A stretch of 64,000 nt of DNA from Setophaga petechia (GCA_024362935.1 JANCRA010000007.1:11162503-11226502), one strand, 5' to 3'. Positions 40,793-55,200 are shown, counted from the stretch's first letter. The notes: a model not told the origin generated them from the sequence alone. Numbers and translations: made by a program.

Positions 40793-43700
40793 CTACCTTT
40801 ATTTATTTATATTCTATTCCCCTACAATAATGCAGTTGATAAAGATCACAATATTTAAAACTCTGTGGAAGGCACAGTGACAATAGTTAAAAAGTCAGAA
40901 CTGATATTTATGTTCAATAATAATTCAAATTATTTTACCACACTGGAACACTACATCTTCAGTAAAAAACTGTAAAGCAAACAAGCCTACTCCTCCCCAA
41001 GAAATTAAGATGTAAAACTTCAGTCAAAGCCCCAGAACTTTTCACTGTTAAGAGAAAAACAAACAAGCAAACAAGCAACAACTGGTGAAAGTATTTAGCT
41101 TTGACAGTTAAGATGAGATTTTTCAAGGAGCCTAATGAATGCTCCAGCTGCATTCTGGATTAAATTAAGTGGCTAATTTATGTTGTGCTTTTTTCTTAGC
41201 TGCTAGTGATGGGCAAGCCCAGCAGCACGGATGCAGAATGGCAGTAAAGGACTTTGCATGACATGATTATTCAGCAGTAAATGAGGCTGGGGACAGCCCA
41301 ATACTGCTGTCACTTAAAGCTGCATTAAAGTGCCTGACATGGGCAAGTTTAACTAAACACTGAGATGGCAGCTCCCAGAGTGATCACTGCGAGTGTGTGG
41401 TTAGGAATGACAAGATTCAAACCAAAGGAGCTCTGTTCAGCAGCAGAAGCTCCAAAATCAGCCAAAAGACTTTAAAAAAATTACCTATTAACTTCCTTTC
41501 AAATAATTATATCTTCTCAGATGCTTCTGGGGTTTATTTCTTCCTTCACAAAGTAAACTGCTCTCCTTACTCTTTGCAAGGCTTAACAAAAGAGACTGAG
41601 TAAAAATGTCAAAGTCAGTCAGTACTTTCTCAGACACCTTGTTCCCAGTTATAGCTAAGTCTTCCATGCTGAATAAAAAGAATAAATGATAGGAAATAAA
41701 ATATGAAAGTGAACTACAGGCACTGTGCTTGTTCCCAGTTGATCAGATTCTTACTCAAAACCAACAAACCTGAGAGGAAAATATTGCACTCCTGCTATTA
41801 CTGGATCAGTCTGGATCTTTTATTTTAGTCTGGGGTCAAGACAGATATATATCTTTATATTTGCAGTGTTAAACCCACATTGTCTGAACAGCCCCTAACA
41901 CTTTGCACAATAAACTCTCAGGAGCATTGGACACATAGTGTGCTTAATGTCCTTGACTCTCACTCAGGCTCCCACATGCTGCATAAAGCAAATAAACAGC
42001 TGAAAGGATCTAAAACATTTGAGCAAAAGCAGCGATACATTAGTCTTTCCACCTCAAGCTCAGTGGGTATTTGCTGGAATGTACTTCACACAGATAGAGT
42101 TTCAAGTTCACAGAAAGCTGACTAGCAGATAAAAGGTCCTGATAACCTTCAAAGCTCTGCATTGCTGTTGAAAAATGCTCACTTCCCAGCAAAGTCTCCA
42201 ATGGATTAGCAGCTTTGTGGTGTGTGAGCCCTCCCCGTGGCCTTTCATTGTATTTCATAGTCACTTAAGCCTTTTCCTAATAAAAAGACAATGCCAAGGG
42301 TGAGATTATGAAATACCCCAAAGTTAAGTTGATAACAGTTTAATTAAATGTTGCTCCCTAACAACATTTCTGGCGTGGTTCTGGCAATAAAAAGGAAAAG
42401 TGAATGTTGCAATTGCTTCCTTTGCTTTTCCCATGACACTGCCTTTCAGAGCATGCTGCAGAAGGTCTGGTTACATGACATGGTTGCTAAATTCAGTTTT
42501 ACACTGGGCACAAAAAATTCATTTTATCTTTGAGTTTGGTATGGAGAAGGCTCTGTATGATCAGATTTTGTCTGCTGCTTTTTAATTAAAATAATAGGGA
42601 CAGGTCCTTAAAGGGAGTAAGTGAGCATAGCTCAGTCGAAGGAGTATTTTCCAAACCTTCCCTCAAAGTCAACAGCAAAAACTTCCTATTAAATCCACAC
42701 TGTGCTTTCTGTGGAGATGCACATCTCTGTACAGAGGAAGTTAATGGCACTTATAAGCAGAATTTATTCACTTAATCAAGACAGTAAATGCACATTTCCC
42801 TTCTGTAGTTATTCTTTTGGATGCTGCTTTATGCCTTCATGCTGCAAGAAATGGCTCTGAGAGCCACAGCCTTGCTTTCACCCTGCAAGTCACCTGAGAT
42901 GGATAAGCAGATAAATGGTTTCCTAATATCTTCTGTGAGATAACTTCTTCTACAGTGCTATATGTTTAATATGCTATATTTTTTCTGTATGTAAACCAAC
43001 TCTGATTCAACTTCACCTTTGAAATTTTACTTTGATAAGGGCTTGGGGTCAGTGCCTCATCATCTGCTGTTGTTGAAGCAGGCAATGTGTGACATGTACC
43101 AAATGTAGAAAACATCAGCTATTTTTTATGGAAGACACGGAGAGGAGTGATTAATCTTACACTGCCCCTTATAACTGGGCTGCTCTTATGGCTGTGAATT
43201 GCATCTGCTAAAAACCCATACATCCTTCTAGTAGACTTTCAGCACAATTATCCCTTACAAAACCCCAAAATAAGGACACACTTAGATTGTGTTAAGTGAG
43301 TAGTACATGAGAGTATATATAGGAGTTTTACCAAGGCAAACTAGATTAACCAAACTAAATTTTAAAAATTTAAATTTCAATTTAAAATTTAAAAATGTCA
43401 CAGAAATTAAATAAGGAAAAAAAGATGAGTTCATTTTGAAAAGTAGCAATGTCAATAAAAATACGGACAAGGAACACTTGATCGCATAAGAAGCAAAATT
43501 AATTAAATCCCAATGTGACACTTTGCCATGGTACATTTACTAGGCAGTGTAAAAAGCCATGAACTCTGACTCAGACATCCCATATCACACACACAACAGC
43601 CAGAAAAAATATTTCTCACGTCTGCAAAAGCAGCAGTTTGCAGCAGTGGTTATGGCATCATAGATCTCACCCCACTGGAACAACCTTCACTCCTCTCCTG

Positions 43701-46254
43701 ACCCATAACACACATTTTATTGATGGTTCTCCCCAGACCAACACTTATTTTCTGACTCAGCTGCAGCACTTAGTGATTTGTCTCCTCAGCAAAACTCCTG
43801 GCTTCACTTTTGCCATGAGAACCATCATTCCCAGACTTGGCTTTTAGGATAACAGGAAACAACTCCCTTTCCTCTACAGCAACAGAATCGGTGTTCCATA
43901 GGAGCACTGCTGCCTTTTCCAGCAGATTATGCTGCCTCCTAACCAACAACTGAAGGGGTTTCTTTTCTTGAAGAGGCACTGGGCTTTCCCCTTTTTTAAA
44001 TTTTACCTTTCCTGCCTACCTCAGCTTCTGTCTTAAACGGTCTGGCATGAAAACACGGGTCAACAGGAGGGCTGACAGCATTTTACAACCCTGATCCATG
44101 GCGCTCCATGCTGAGCAAACTGCACTGGGAAGCAATCCAGCCGACATGAGTGTTTTTCAGACACTACTTGTCTCCTCCCTAAAAAGCTGCAATTTAGCAG
44201 TAGGTGCAGAAAGGCACAGCAGCAAAGAGAAGGGCTCAGACACTTCATACCCTGTATTTTGGACAACAGAACGTTATTTCTTCATTGTATTCATAACAAA
44301 TGCTCTTGAAAACACCAAGTGAAACATTAACAGCTAAATACAAATGACATTTCATTATTTTACAAAGGTACCCCTGTGGTTCTGGACACAGTTTCAGTTG
44401 TTTATTTACCCCTACATAAGACAGACTAGGCAGAACAGACAGAGATGTGTGTGGAAGTGTGTGAGCAGCTCAGCCCAGCTCCTGAGCACAGCACTTGTGC
44501 CTCTTCAGGCAGGTGGAGCAATACGGGCTCTGCTGCCAGAGCAGTTCTCACACACAGCCTTTGCTTTCTCTAGTAATGGACTGTTTGACTGGTCCATCTC
44601 AGGAGCTGAGGTCCTCTAATTCAGTGACATTAAACTAATGAACTGCATAACTCCTTACCTCTGTGGTACTTAGGATTTTTAGAGTTGCAACAAACTTATT
44701 AACTAAGAATGATTGAACTTACAGTAAGAAACCACTTTTCTCTGTAATACTTCCTAGTTGTAGATAACCTGAAGTGGTTCCTTTCTGCCTTCTGTTCCAA
44801 AAAAAAAACCCACCCCAAGAAGCAGAGCACCCACAACATGATGGTTCACATTAACAGCATTCTTAAGGAAAGTAACAATAATTTCATACATTACTATAAA
44901 CGTGCCTGGAAAAAATGGGATGGATCATTACACAAGACATGATTAGATCAGTAAATTAGATTGGAACAAATTAGAAGTTGTGTGCTTGTGCATAACTCAA
45001 ATGGAAAAAAAGTTACTTTAGTTAAATGTGTGTGTACATGTTTTAGTAAAAATAGAAAACTAGAAAAGATTACAGAAATAAAGGAGGAATCTATACACTG
45101 GATAGCTGGTTTAGGTACTCACACAGACAAAAGGAATTTGGGAGATCAGTAATCTTCCATTTACAACACTTCAGTTGCATTTTTGTTCATGAAACTTTGA
45201 ATTTTAGAACTGATTCCTCTGACATTTTCTGTCACGAATTAAGATTTATTTTATCTTATACAGTAATGCATTTATACATTTAACCACTTAACAATTTTTC
45301 ATAAGATATGGGGGCATTTGTTGGCATTTATCTTTCAATCCCCCACAGAGTAAAACATCTTTGACAGATGCAATGATAAAAAGATGCGAATGCCAGATTA
45401 CATGAAGAAATCACAATAACATTATTTCTTGGGAATTATTATTAGAACTGAAAGTTAGCATCTATTGCAGCACCAGGGATACAAAAATATGGTTTTCATC
45501 TATTTTTTAATCACTTGTATTCATTTCAGATACAATTCTGTCAACTTTTAAATGAAAATTATTATGTCATCTGAAATTACTTTTGTTCACTAACTATACA
45601 AACAGTTTCAAATCAGTTCACATTTTTATCGCACTGCACAAGAGAAATCTCACATTAATATCCAGGAGCGCAGCAGAACCACATTCCTCAAAAAAGACAT
45701 AGATCTCTTCCAGGTTAATAAAGCAAAATTATGGTCAAGATTCTCTGCTTCTTGCCATCCCTCTTCCAGTGAATTCATGCCCTCCTGCAACTCTGCTTCT
45801 GTTTTCACCTGTGCTCCAGCACCAGCTCACCTTTCCATGAAACCAGGCGGAGTTGTGGCTCTGCAGGGCAGCTCTGGCCTCTGACAGATCCCTCTGGGCT
45901 GTTCCCAACTAAATGGGTCATGTATGACCAAAAATAGCAGAGGTATTTTACCAAATATTTCTAACAAATTGCAGGAAAAAAAATAAAAAAATACCAGAAG
46001 CACCGAATCTAGCAAACAACATTGTCGTTAAAAGCACAAAAGGTTACCTTTGGTTTTCAAAATGATCTTCTGCGATTATTTTTTTTTCCGTTTTGCTAAA
46101 TAAAAAAATCTCACACAGTTACATTCAGGCTTCTTAGTGAATAAAAGAACAATGCATAATCATTTGCTGAAGAAAATGAAAAATAAAGTTAATGAAAATT
46201 ATGATGTCACTTTACATTCAAGTCAGCTGATGGAAAGAAGTGTCAATATTTGCA

Positions 46255-46295
46255 TTTCTTCTCTTACTTATTACAAAGATAAGTAAGAGAAGAAA
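46255..46295. repeat. Perfect inverted repeat, 16-bp arms, 9-nt loop
   Basis: TTTCTTCTCTTACTTA at 46255-46270 is the exact reverse complement of 46280-46295, separated by TTACAAAGA. It can fold into a hairpin as DNA or RNA. No mobile-element terminus was recognised. Confidence 0.95.
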
Positions 46296-47249
46296 GTAAA
46301 AATGGTATCTAAAGTGGCATTTTAATTATTTTAAAGTTATTAAAATTTTCACAGAGTTCATGTATTTGGAATATATAACGCAGCTAAGCAATTTAAATAT
46401 AGGCAATGTTAGAAAGGAAAACAGCATAAGAACAGCCAAACACCCTTTTCATAGATTTTCAAAACTGAGGGTGGGAGTTAATCCTGACTGTTAATCCACT
46501 TTTCATGTTCATGCTCCTTCTTCAGGTTATTGCAAAGGTACATGTTAATAAAAGCACTTATGGAACAAAGTATGTTTAAGTTGTTTAGTTAAAGCCAGGC
46601 CTTATTTTGATGGCATTCTCTGAAGTCTGTAACTTTTACTAAGGCTCTTTGAGGAGGAGGCTGCATTATGGGAGCTGTATCAAACAAGATTGTTAAACTG
46701 CTTTGCACATCTCTGTGATGATTAGAAATCTCAATACCTCCAGTTGTTCCTTTATGTTTTTGCCCAAATACAGAATTTAATGTGAAACCAGGTACTAGGT
46801 GAGAAATTCTTGATATCACAAACATAGAGTAAATAAGCAAAGGTGTCTAGAATAGAAAAACTTGGCATTTCAGTTGTGATGATCTAAGCCAAAACAATGG
46901 ACTGAAGCTCATTACTTTTAGAACTTGTGTTTGTATAAAGCTGATAAAATATTGTACTGCAGCCGTGGGTAATTAGAAAGCTGCAGAGGGAAGTTTAGGT
47001 TAGACTTATATCACATACCTTTTCTAGCAGTAAAATGACATAAATAAATAAGGACTAGCACAGCTTCGACAGGACAAGAAAAATAGGACAATCAAAACTA
47101 AGACTAAATTCTTTTTTACCTAGCCAGAGCACAGCATTGTAAATAAGCAGAGAATTGAGTATGAATAAGCAATTATTAGTCTGAATCACAAAATATCAAG
47201 TAGCAGAAAATACACTATTCCAGAGTATTTCTAGAAAAATTACAAATGG

Positions 47250-47440
47250 AGCCATTTTATCTAGATATAAGAGAAATCTTTTACCACTAGAACAGTTGAG
47301 CATTGGAACAGGTTGTCCTAGGTTTTTAAGATTAATCTGAATAAGGTCCTGAGCAGCCTGGTGGCACCTGAGGTGACCCTGCTTCAAGCCTCAGGTTAGA
47401 GACTTGAGGTTCCACCCTGAATCATGCAGGGGCTCTGGGA
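47250..47440 (+). mobile_element. CR1 LINE fragment, 3' end, degraded
   Basis: The sense strand of a CR1 tail is readable: ATAAGAGAAATCTTTTACCA, then GAGCATTGGAACAGGTTG, GGTCCTGAGCAGCCTGGTGG and AGGTGACCCTGCTTCAAGCC. The terminal part is worn out. Orientation is plus, opposite to NRG3 and to the two other clear CR1 copies. Confidence 0.75.
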
Positions 47441-49082
47441 CACCCATTTTACAAGTACTTTTTGAGTAAGAAGGTAACTCACAGGCACATCAACTATTGC
47501 TCTAGAGGACAGCAGTTACAGACAACAGGGAACATAAATAAAAAAGTACACATGGGAGCATAATAAGTGGCATAAAGCAAAAAACCAACCAAACAAACAA
47601 AACAACTTTAAACAAACTTTTAGCACCTCCTTAAAAGTAAAAAGGCAATAACTATTAAGTAATACTCACAGATAAAAGACTGGAGAAAAGAATTAGAGAA
47701 AAAAGATTTGTATGCTAGTTAATAATCTATTCTAGACCAAAAACCACCTCAAACATATTGCACAGAGAGGCCAGTGCATGAAGACAGAGATAGCAAAGAG
47801 GCAAGGGATACTCTAAATTAGTCTAACAAGTCTGCTGCTCCTTGCACTGCAGGGCTCTGCACAATTAACTAAAAGACAGTTGGAAGATAAACATGAGGTT
47901 GGCAAAAAAACCTCTGAATAAACAGAAGGCTCTCATCTATTACTGAATTATAAAAGAGGTTCTAGGCTCTAGCATAAAAGAAACAAGGAGTAATCTGAAT
48001 AATAGATGCAGGTGTTCATATATGGACCTATGAATAATTCGGAAAATTTAAAATTACAGACTTTTTTAAGGGAAAAAAGATAACACTGATACCAGAAGTA
48101 ACGGTGATACCAAAATAAGCAGGGAGTGAGATGGCTGCAGAGCTGTGACAAACGATGGAAGAGGAAAGGAAAACACCCAGAGGAAGTAAAGAGCTGAAAA
48201 GCTGTTCTTAAGAACAATGACAAAAGTAATGACAGGGAGAGACAGACTCCTTTGAAGAGCAGACTTTGCAAGCAGGTTCATCAGCACAGCTGTTCTACCA
48301 ACATGAGCATCCACATTTTTTACAACACTGAGAGCAACAAAAGGAAGGATAAGGTTAAGGTATCAAAGTGATTGAGCAAGCAATAAAGATGACAGAAGTG
48401 TAAATTAAATGATTGATGGTACACATCTTGGCAGCATAAAATGAGGAGTATAGAATAGGAGAAGCAGTAACGTTACATCATAGGGGTATTATGGGAAGGT
48501 AATTCCCTGACAAGGGAATCACATACTGCTAGTTTCATGAAATATTAGCATACTTTATTAAGAGAAAATACTCCAGAAATTTAAATTGAAGAAAGATTTG
48601 GGGAAACGGAGCATATTTGGGGGATTGGGGAGGCAGAGAATGGGCTCCTTAAAGAATGAACAGCCTCCCCACCATGTTTGTCACAGTTTCAAACGGGAAC
48701 AGACTGTGTCCCATTTTTGCTAAACTAGCACACCAGAACCAGGAACACAGACTGGACATCCAGTAAGGTGTGTGGAGCACATTTCAATTCTGAATTCACA
48801 GGGCATTTGCCACAGTAAGAGTTATACCTGCAGACTTTTAGGTGATCCTGAATTTTCTTTGCACAAGGACTGTTCGACTTTCACTGAACGTGGCTGAGCA
48901 GACTGAAGGGGATGTTTACCAAACTGATTCATGGCCCACAGATGCTAAACCCAATCCACAAAGGTGTTGAGGCAATGAAACCATCAAAATAGCTGACGCA
49001 TGGATACTAACACGTCTTAAACGGTATACAAAAAATTACAAATCACTTGAAAAAAACAAGGCAATGTCATTGCATTACTCAC

Positions 49083-49264
49083 CCTTTGAGGAAACAACTC
49101 CTGACATAAAAGTTGGATAAAGCAGCATCAGTGCCAAGGCATACATCTGAATTGTCTTTCAGCTGTCCTTTCTCCACATCAATTTCATCAGTCAAGTAAG
49201 AACCTTTGATCCAATACTGACAAGTAAGATATGGGCCATCCAGTGCAGCTCTCACAAATCGCCA
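49083..49264 (-). CDS. Candidate coding exon of unknown identity inside the NRG3 intron
   Basis: On the minus strand an open frame of 60 codons runs from a possible acceptor (TGAATGCAAG, ending at 49265) to a consensus donor GTGAGT after AAAGG. If unspliced it stops at TGA two codons later. It begins WRFVRAALDGPYLTCQYW, contains KGSYLTDEIDVEKG, and ends NFYVRSCFLKG, with Cys, Trp and Tyr spaced like an extracellular domain. Codon use is coding-like: about a third of codons start with G and amino acid composition is balanced, unlike surrounding chance ORFs. A second acceptor at 49251 (TTTGTGAG) would give 168 nt and a 2-2 phase. It is not homologous to any NRG3 segment I know, and I do not recognise the family. 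It could be an exon of a nested gene, an alternative NRG3 exon, or a remnant of a decayed gene. Confidence 0.35.
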
Positions 49265-52200
49265 CTTGCATTCAGCAAAAAATAAATAACAGAATTTCCA
49301 TATTTTCCCTGAGGTTTAAATTTTTCATAGTTTTTTTGGAACAAAAACTTAACTATTACATGTGCTTAAAAGTAGTAATTTTTTGAAAAGAACACATGAA
49401 CACCTATTAAATGTCAAAGAAACAGCGTAATTTAAGACAATTACATCTACTTTTTGTCTCCAGTTCACCTTTAAGTAACTTCATGGAATAAATTTAAAGT
49501 GACTTGATTTGTCCTATAGGATTTCTATAGCATCACTCACCTTCTCCCACCATTGGTCCACCATTTTATTTCAAGACAAGATTCACTACTAATTGAAAGA
49601 ATGACATGCTCTGGTACCACCTTACCTCGAAAAGAGACTCCATTAGGCAAGAGGAATTTTTAAAACATGCTAGATAGATTCACAAGAAAAAACTGACAAA
49701 TAAAATATTCACTTGTCTTTGTAATTTTCTCTTCATCATTCATTAAACACACACTCAACTGAGGCCACTTTCTTGGTTTTGACTTAAGCACGTCACCTAA
49801 AGTACAGAAGCATAAAAACCCTTCAGGTAGAAGTCACAGTCTCACACCCTCACTGAGGCAGGTTGTTAACTTGAGTTTAATAAAGTCTTATATTTTTGTG
49901 ATACACTTCCTAAAACAATGCACTGAGTGCAACTGTTTGCAGCTGAACAATTGTAAAGGTCTACTCTGTCAGCCACTGTAATGTCCACAATCTCCAGCCC
50001 AGCTGGCTTTATATTCAGTGCACAGACTCTACTTCACAGCCTCATAGAAAAATATGGCACAGAAGACATCCAGACTTTTCTCATCAGCAACAAGTCATCC
50101 TTATCTTGAAAGCAAATTTAAATTGTTTGAATGAGAGTAATGAGCACAGTGTAGAATAAACACAGAAAATGATGTGTCTGGTATTTTTCATTAATATCCC
50201 ATGCATGTACGTATTAGACTGATAAATACGTATTTTTGTTTTTCTAAAGCTGATTAACTGTATTTAACACTGCTGTATTCATTTTCTGAGCATTCATATT
50301 TTATGAGCTGGTATAGTTAGTGTATATTGTGATTTTCATTTTTCAAATGCTGCATTACTTCTGGGTACAGGAGAGGGCATTATGATAACAAATGAGTAAA
50401 ACTTCAGTGTGTGCATGCTGTACTCTCCATTAAAGCTAAATAGAGCAGTTTGTGATACCACTGATTTGTAGTCACTGCTGTAAACAGCAACACGCTTAAA
50501 CAGAGTAAGTTCATTGATCAGTAGATTTATAAAACTAACACAAAAAGAAAGTCCCCAGGAGTACATTAAAAGAAAAAACAAAACCAATCAGGAAGGTACA
50601 AAAGATAAAAGGTAGGGAGAAGGAGAATGGAAGTTCAAGAGAGGAACAAAGATCCTACTAGTTTTCCACAATTGCACCAAATTACTTGTACATACTCAAT
50701 TTTCTAACTACTGTTGAGATTTATCTAGTTTTCTAGATTTAGGTAATTTGGAGCCAATCAGGAAAAGGACAGGTTCACTTCATATGTCAGTCTAGTCACA
50801 CACTGGATCCTGATTTCAGGTTCTGTACATTACATTAGAAATAACATACATGATACCAAAATATCCACTGACTTCCACGTGTTTTGGTCAGAATCCAAGA
50901 GCAACACAGAAGTAACTCTTATTAAGTCCAACTACAAATCTCAAATTATACAGTCACCTATCACTCTGAAAACACCCAAAGCCTTTGCAGGCATCAATTT
51001 TAAACACTCTTGGCTTGCACTGAGATACTCAAGTCCTTACAGCACTGAAGAACTTTATCTCATGGCACAGAGGACTGGCAAGACTGGAAGAGCACGAGGG
51101 AGGCCAGGCTTGGGCAGGCAGCACCAGCCCTGCCTGTGGCAATGCATCAGCTGCCTTCGCTCCGTGCTCCTTGCATTACTCAAAACTTTGAACTTCGGGT
51201 GACTCCAGCCATTATTTCAACGAGGAAACAACTTACACACCTAGCAATCAACAGCAAGCTCTGGGAAGCTACTAATAGAAGTAGTAATGCCCTCAATGGC
51301 AAATAAACTGCTTTTCTCTGACTTTCATCTCCTCCATGAACCGCTTGCTCTAATTAACTTTGTCCAGCTCTTTTCTGTTACTTTGTGTTTCACTATTGAA
51401 CACTGAAGACCCTAAATTGTTTTAGTTAATTCTGCTGAGAACTAATATACTGTCCCATTTTGTGCTCCTCCATTACCAGGTTGTCTTTGTATTTCTATTT
51501 TTTATTTTCTATTTGAACGTGAAATGCAAAATTACCAAGAGATGTAAAAAATAACCATAGAGTAATACTATATTACAATAGAGTTTACTTGGTAAAGCAG
51601 GCATGGAGTAGTACATAATTAACTTAGCACAAAAATAACAAGATCATATTAATTCATATGATAATTACAGGATGACTGATACAATAGATATAAATGCAGT
51701 GAGTAAATTACATGAACATGGTCCAAAAGGATGTGGATCCATAGTAAATGGAAATACCTCATGGCGATTTATTTAACCACTCAAAGAAGAAAAGCCACCA
51801 GTGGTAAACAAAAAAGTCCACTTGTCATCTGAATGTAATAGTTTACAAGCAACTCTGAGATAATTTCCACTGTTGTTAAGAACTGAGCATACAAGAACAC
51901 CACCTGCACACTCACAGGATTTGTTTTTCCCTCTTCCTTTTGTGCTGCCCACGCTTGTGTCCCAGATAATTGTTGGCTGTTAAGTCTGAAGCAATACCAA
52001 CAGATACCCCGGGCCACTGGACACTGTTTTTCAGCAGAATCAGCTTGAAATGAGGAAAAACCAATGCAGATTGGAACAGGAAATGATCATGAGACAATTT
52101 TCAATTATGATAAAAATATCTTTATTAGAAACTGACAGCCAGAGTAGGAGTATCTCTGTGCTTCTCCATGCGCCAATATCCTACAGCTCCTGCAAAAGAA

Positions 52201-55200
52201 GAGAAAAGGCAGTGCATGAAACAATAACTTAGTGCTCTACACAGCACATTGCCAATTTTCCCTCACTGCTTACCCTTCTCCTCTGCTTCCAGCAACTACT
52301 GGCAGGACACCGTCTCTACTCGTTCTAGGCAGGACACAGAAGGACAGAAAGATATTTAGTTCACTGTCAAAAGCACTGATTTTTCTATACAACTGTAGTA
52401 GACATTACAACAGCACCAGTGCCATGGAACATCTATGGAGGTACTTACGTTCTGCTTCCCAAATCCTTGCACCATCATTTACTGAATGAGACTTGACATC
52501 TAGGCAGCACCTCCAAGCAGCAAGAGGGTAAAGCAGCCCTGATTCACTGTGGCTGCACAAACATGGTCCAGATCAGGTGTTTGGAGCTTCTCCTCCTGTG
52601 CCAAGAAAACCTCAACACACAGTGAGCAACCTTGTACTAACAACAAATCCCCCCCATCCCAAACAACAGATCCCAGGTTCTCACAGACATGTCCAGATGG
52701 TACTCACTGCTTTATAGCCTCCTCCCAGTCCTCTCTCTACTGGAAATATGAAGTGTCACTGGCAGATCTTGTGGCAGCTGTCTGTAGCACCACCTTTGAC
52801 ACGTGGATCTCACCTTTGCCCTGCTAGGCTTGTTTCAGCAGTGTACAAGTTACTGTCTACATATTTTTGCATCTGGTTAAACTGCACCTGAGCCCAAACA
52901 AAGGCCAAACCTCAGCACTGCAAGTCATCTAATTGCATTAGCATACCGTGGTGTCACTTCTAACAATTCCTCAGGCTCAGCACAGCATTTACCTAAATAC
53001 CATATTCAAAATGCAGGTTATGAGACTGACTCGATATAAGGTCACATTTAAATACACAGCTGTCTGCTCAGTGTTGAAGCCATCTAATTACCTGTATTTC
53101 ATGATAAAAAGTGTTTAACTCTGAGGCACACCAGCTGTGCAGGAACCCAGGGCACATGCCTAATCCCAACCAGAATGTACACATAGTATGTGTAGAGGCA
53201 GGACACAGCAAAGCCCCTCTGTGAGTAGATGAGATGCTGTATCCTCAGCTGAAACCCAACCTGGAAGCCCCTTCTCCCTGAGGTGCTAAGGATTTTGAAG
53301 CTGGCATGATGAAGAAGAGGTTTGTACCTGGCACTAGGAGGTACTATGGAAACTTACCTGGAGGCTTGTACACAACTTCCATTTTTCAGGTTTCACAAAT
53401 AAACCCAGAGGTAACACTTGGACCTTATTAGTGCCCCCCAATCAGCTCACAGTGGAACTCAGTCCACATTCACCTTGAGAGTGACAGAATAACAGTCCTT
53501 AAGTATCATTAGGGATGATGCACAACCCCTTTTACACCCTAATACAGACCTCACCTAATGCAACTTTCTCCTCCTCCCAACCCAGACCCTAGCAAAACAG
53601 AGAAACCCAGACCAGCTCTGGCTTTCTTAACTTGTCAGTACACCTTGTTATCAGTTTGTATTTTTAAATTTTCTGTAAGTTTTATCACAAATGATCAGGC
53701 GTTCAGTTAGAGAGAACAGCAGAAACCCAATACTGGGGAAGGTCACCAGAGTAAGTTATATATATTAAAATTATTTTATCCACGCAGTTCACAGAATTAC
53801 CATTTTGATAGAGCATCACAATAAGGCAATTAATGACACACATAAGTTAACCACACAGTGAACCTTTTAAAAATAATGCAAGTTAATCCAACCCAGTTCA
53901 CTAACAATACAGAAAGTGCAGATAAACTGGAAAAATGACATACCAAGAAAAGATGGCAGCACCGAACCAAGATGGTAGATAGGTTACAAAACATTTAGGT
54001 AAAAATCTTTCCCTCTCAACTAAACTAGAACCATATGCCTTAAACAGAGTCAAGATGTGAGGCACCCTGCAACTTATGCACCAGATGCATGGTGACTTTA
54101 ATTTAGGAGATATGTTCTCCTAAACAGATACAACCACTGGCAGAGCTTCCTGCAGCCCCTGAGGAACCCCTGCTCCATCCATTGCTCTTACAGCACTCAG
54201 GCATCAGCTGTTGCTGTAAAACTCTCTCTTCTGCTGCTCACATCTCTTTCCTCTAGAGATGATAAATGACTCTTCATCCCAGCTAAGTGAATCCCATGGA
54301 AAATGCCGAGGGTCTAAATCCATTTCATGCCTCAGGATGCTATTGTTATTTTGCAGCATACTTAAAAAGGACAGGTATTTCATAAGGCAAACTGAAAGAT
54401 GAGGTCCCAAGAGCAAAGCCTTTAGTGAGTTTGAAAAGATAAAAGCCAGAAGGAGGTAATGAAAATTTGAGGCAGGATGAAGAACAAAGGGATTCAAGGA
54501 GCAGTGATGATGGTAGAAAACAATGCAAGTATCAATGCCTACCAGAGTAGCCCTTCTTGGTTCTTCAGAAATTTACCAACAGGGGACAGATTAATCATTT
54601 AAATACTTATTGATTAATAGCAATTATTAACAAATATAATTATTAGAAAGATATGGTCTCATAGTTCTGGGAGATGATTGTGATCAGAATCTCAAATTTA
54701 AAGATTTTGTGCAAAAAGGAGCATAAAAACAGTGTGCCATATTATCAGCAAAAGATCTACCTGCTTTATACTATTAAAAGGAATACAGGGTAAACTGAAA
54801 TGAATTTCCTTATTTTTTAAACATGTATCCTTTAGAACACATAGAGTTTTGGTCATGTAATTCAATGAATGTTCATTCATCCTCTATTCCAGTAAGGACT
54901 GGAGCATTACAGGGTTTTATAACAGATAAGAGCTTCTAAATGGTAACTAAGGCAAGGACCATCCATGCACACACTGGTTATTTATTATAATTTTCTGGTT
55001 GCTACTGCAAAACATCGAGTTTCAGAAGAAAGAACCCAGGTTCCCAGTTTTTGAGCTGTGCAAGGACTAATGAACTTTGCCTTTTTGTTTCTGGCATACT
55101 GGAAAAATACTAAGTTTTTGCACTATCGGTTATCCCACCCATCAGCAAAAACAACTTTCGCAGTTTGTAAAAATCAAAATGCATCAGTCACAGTGTGTGA

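Noticed and set aside
46048..46069. 22-nt block with GCAG acceptor and GTAACC donor (minus strand)
   Set aside because: Joined after the 49-kb block it gives an immediate stop (TCA TTT TGA), and nothing else supports such a small exon.
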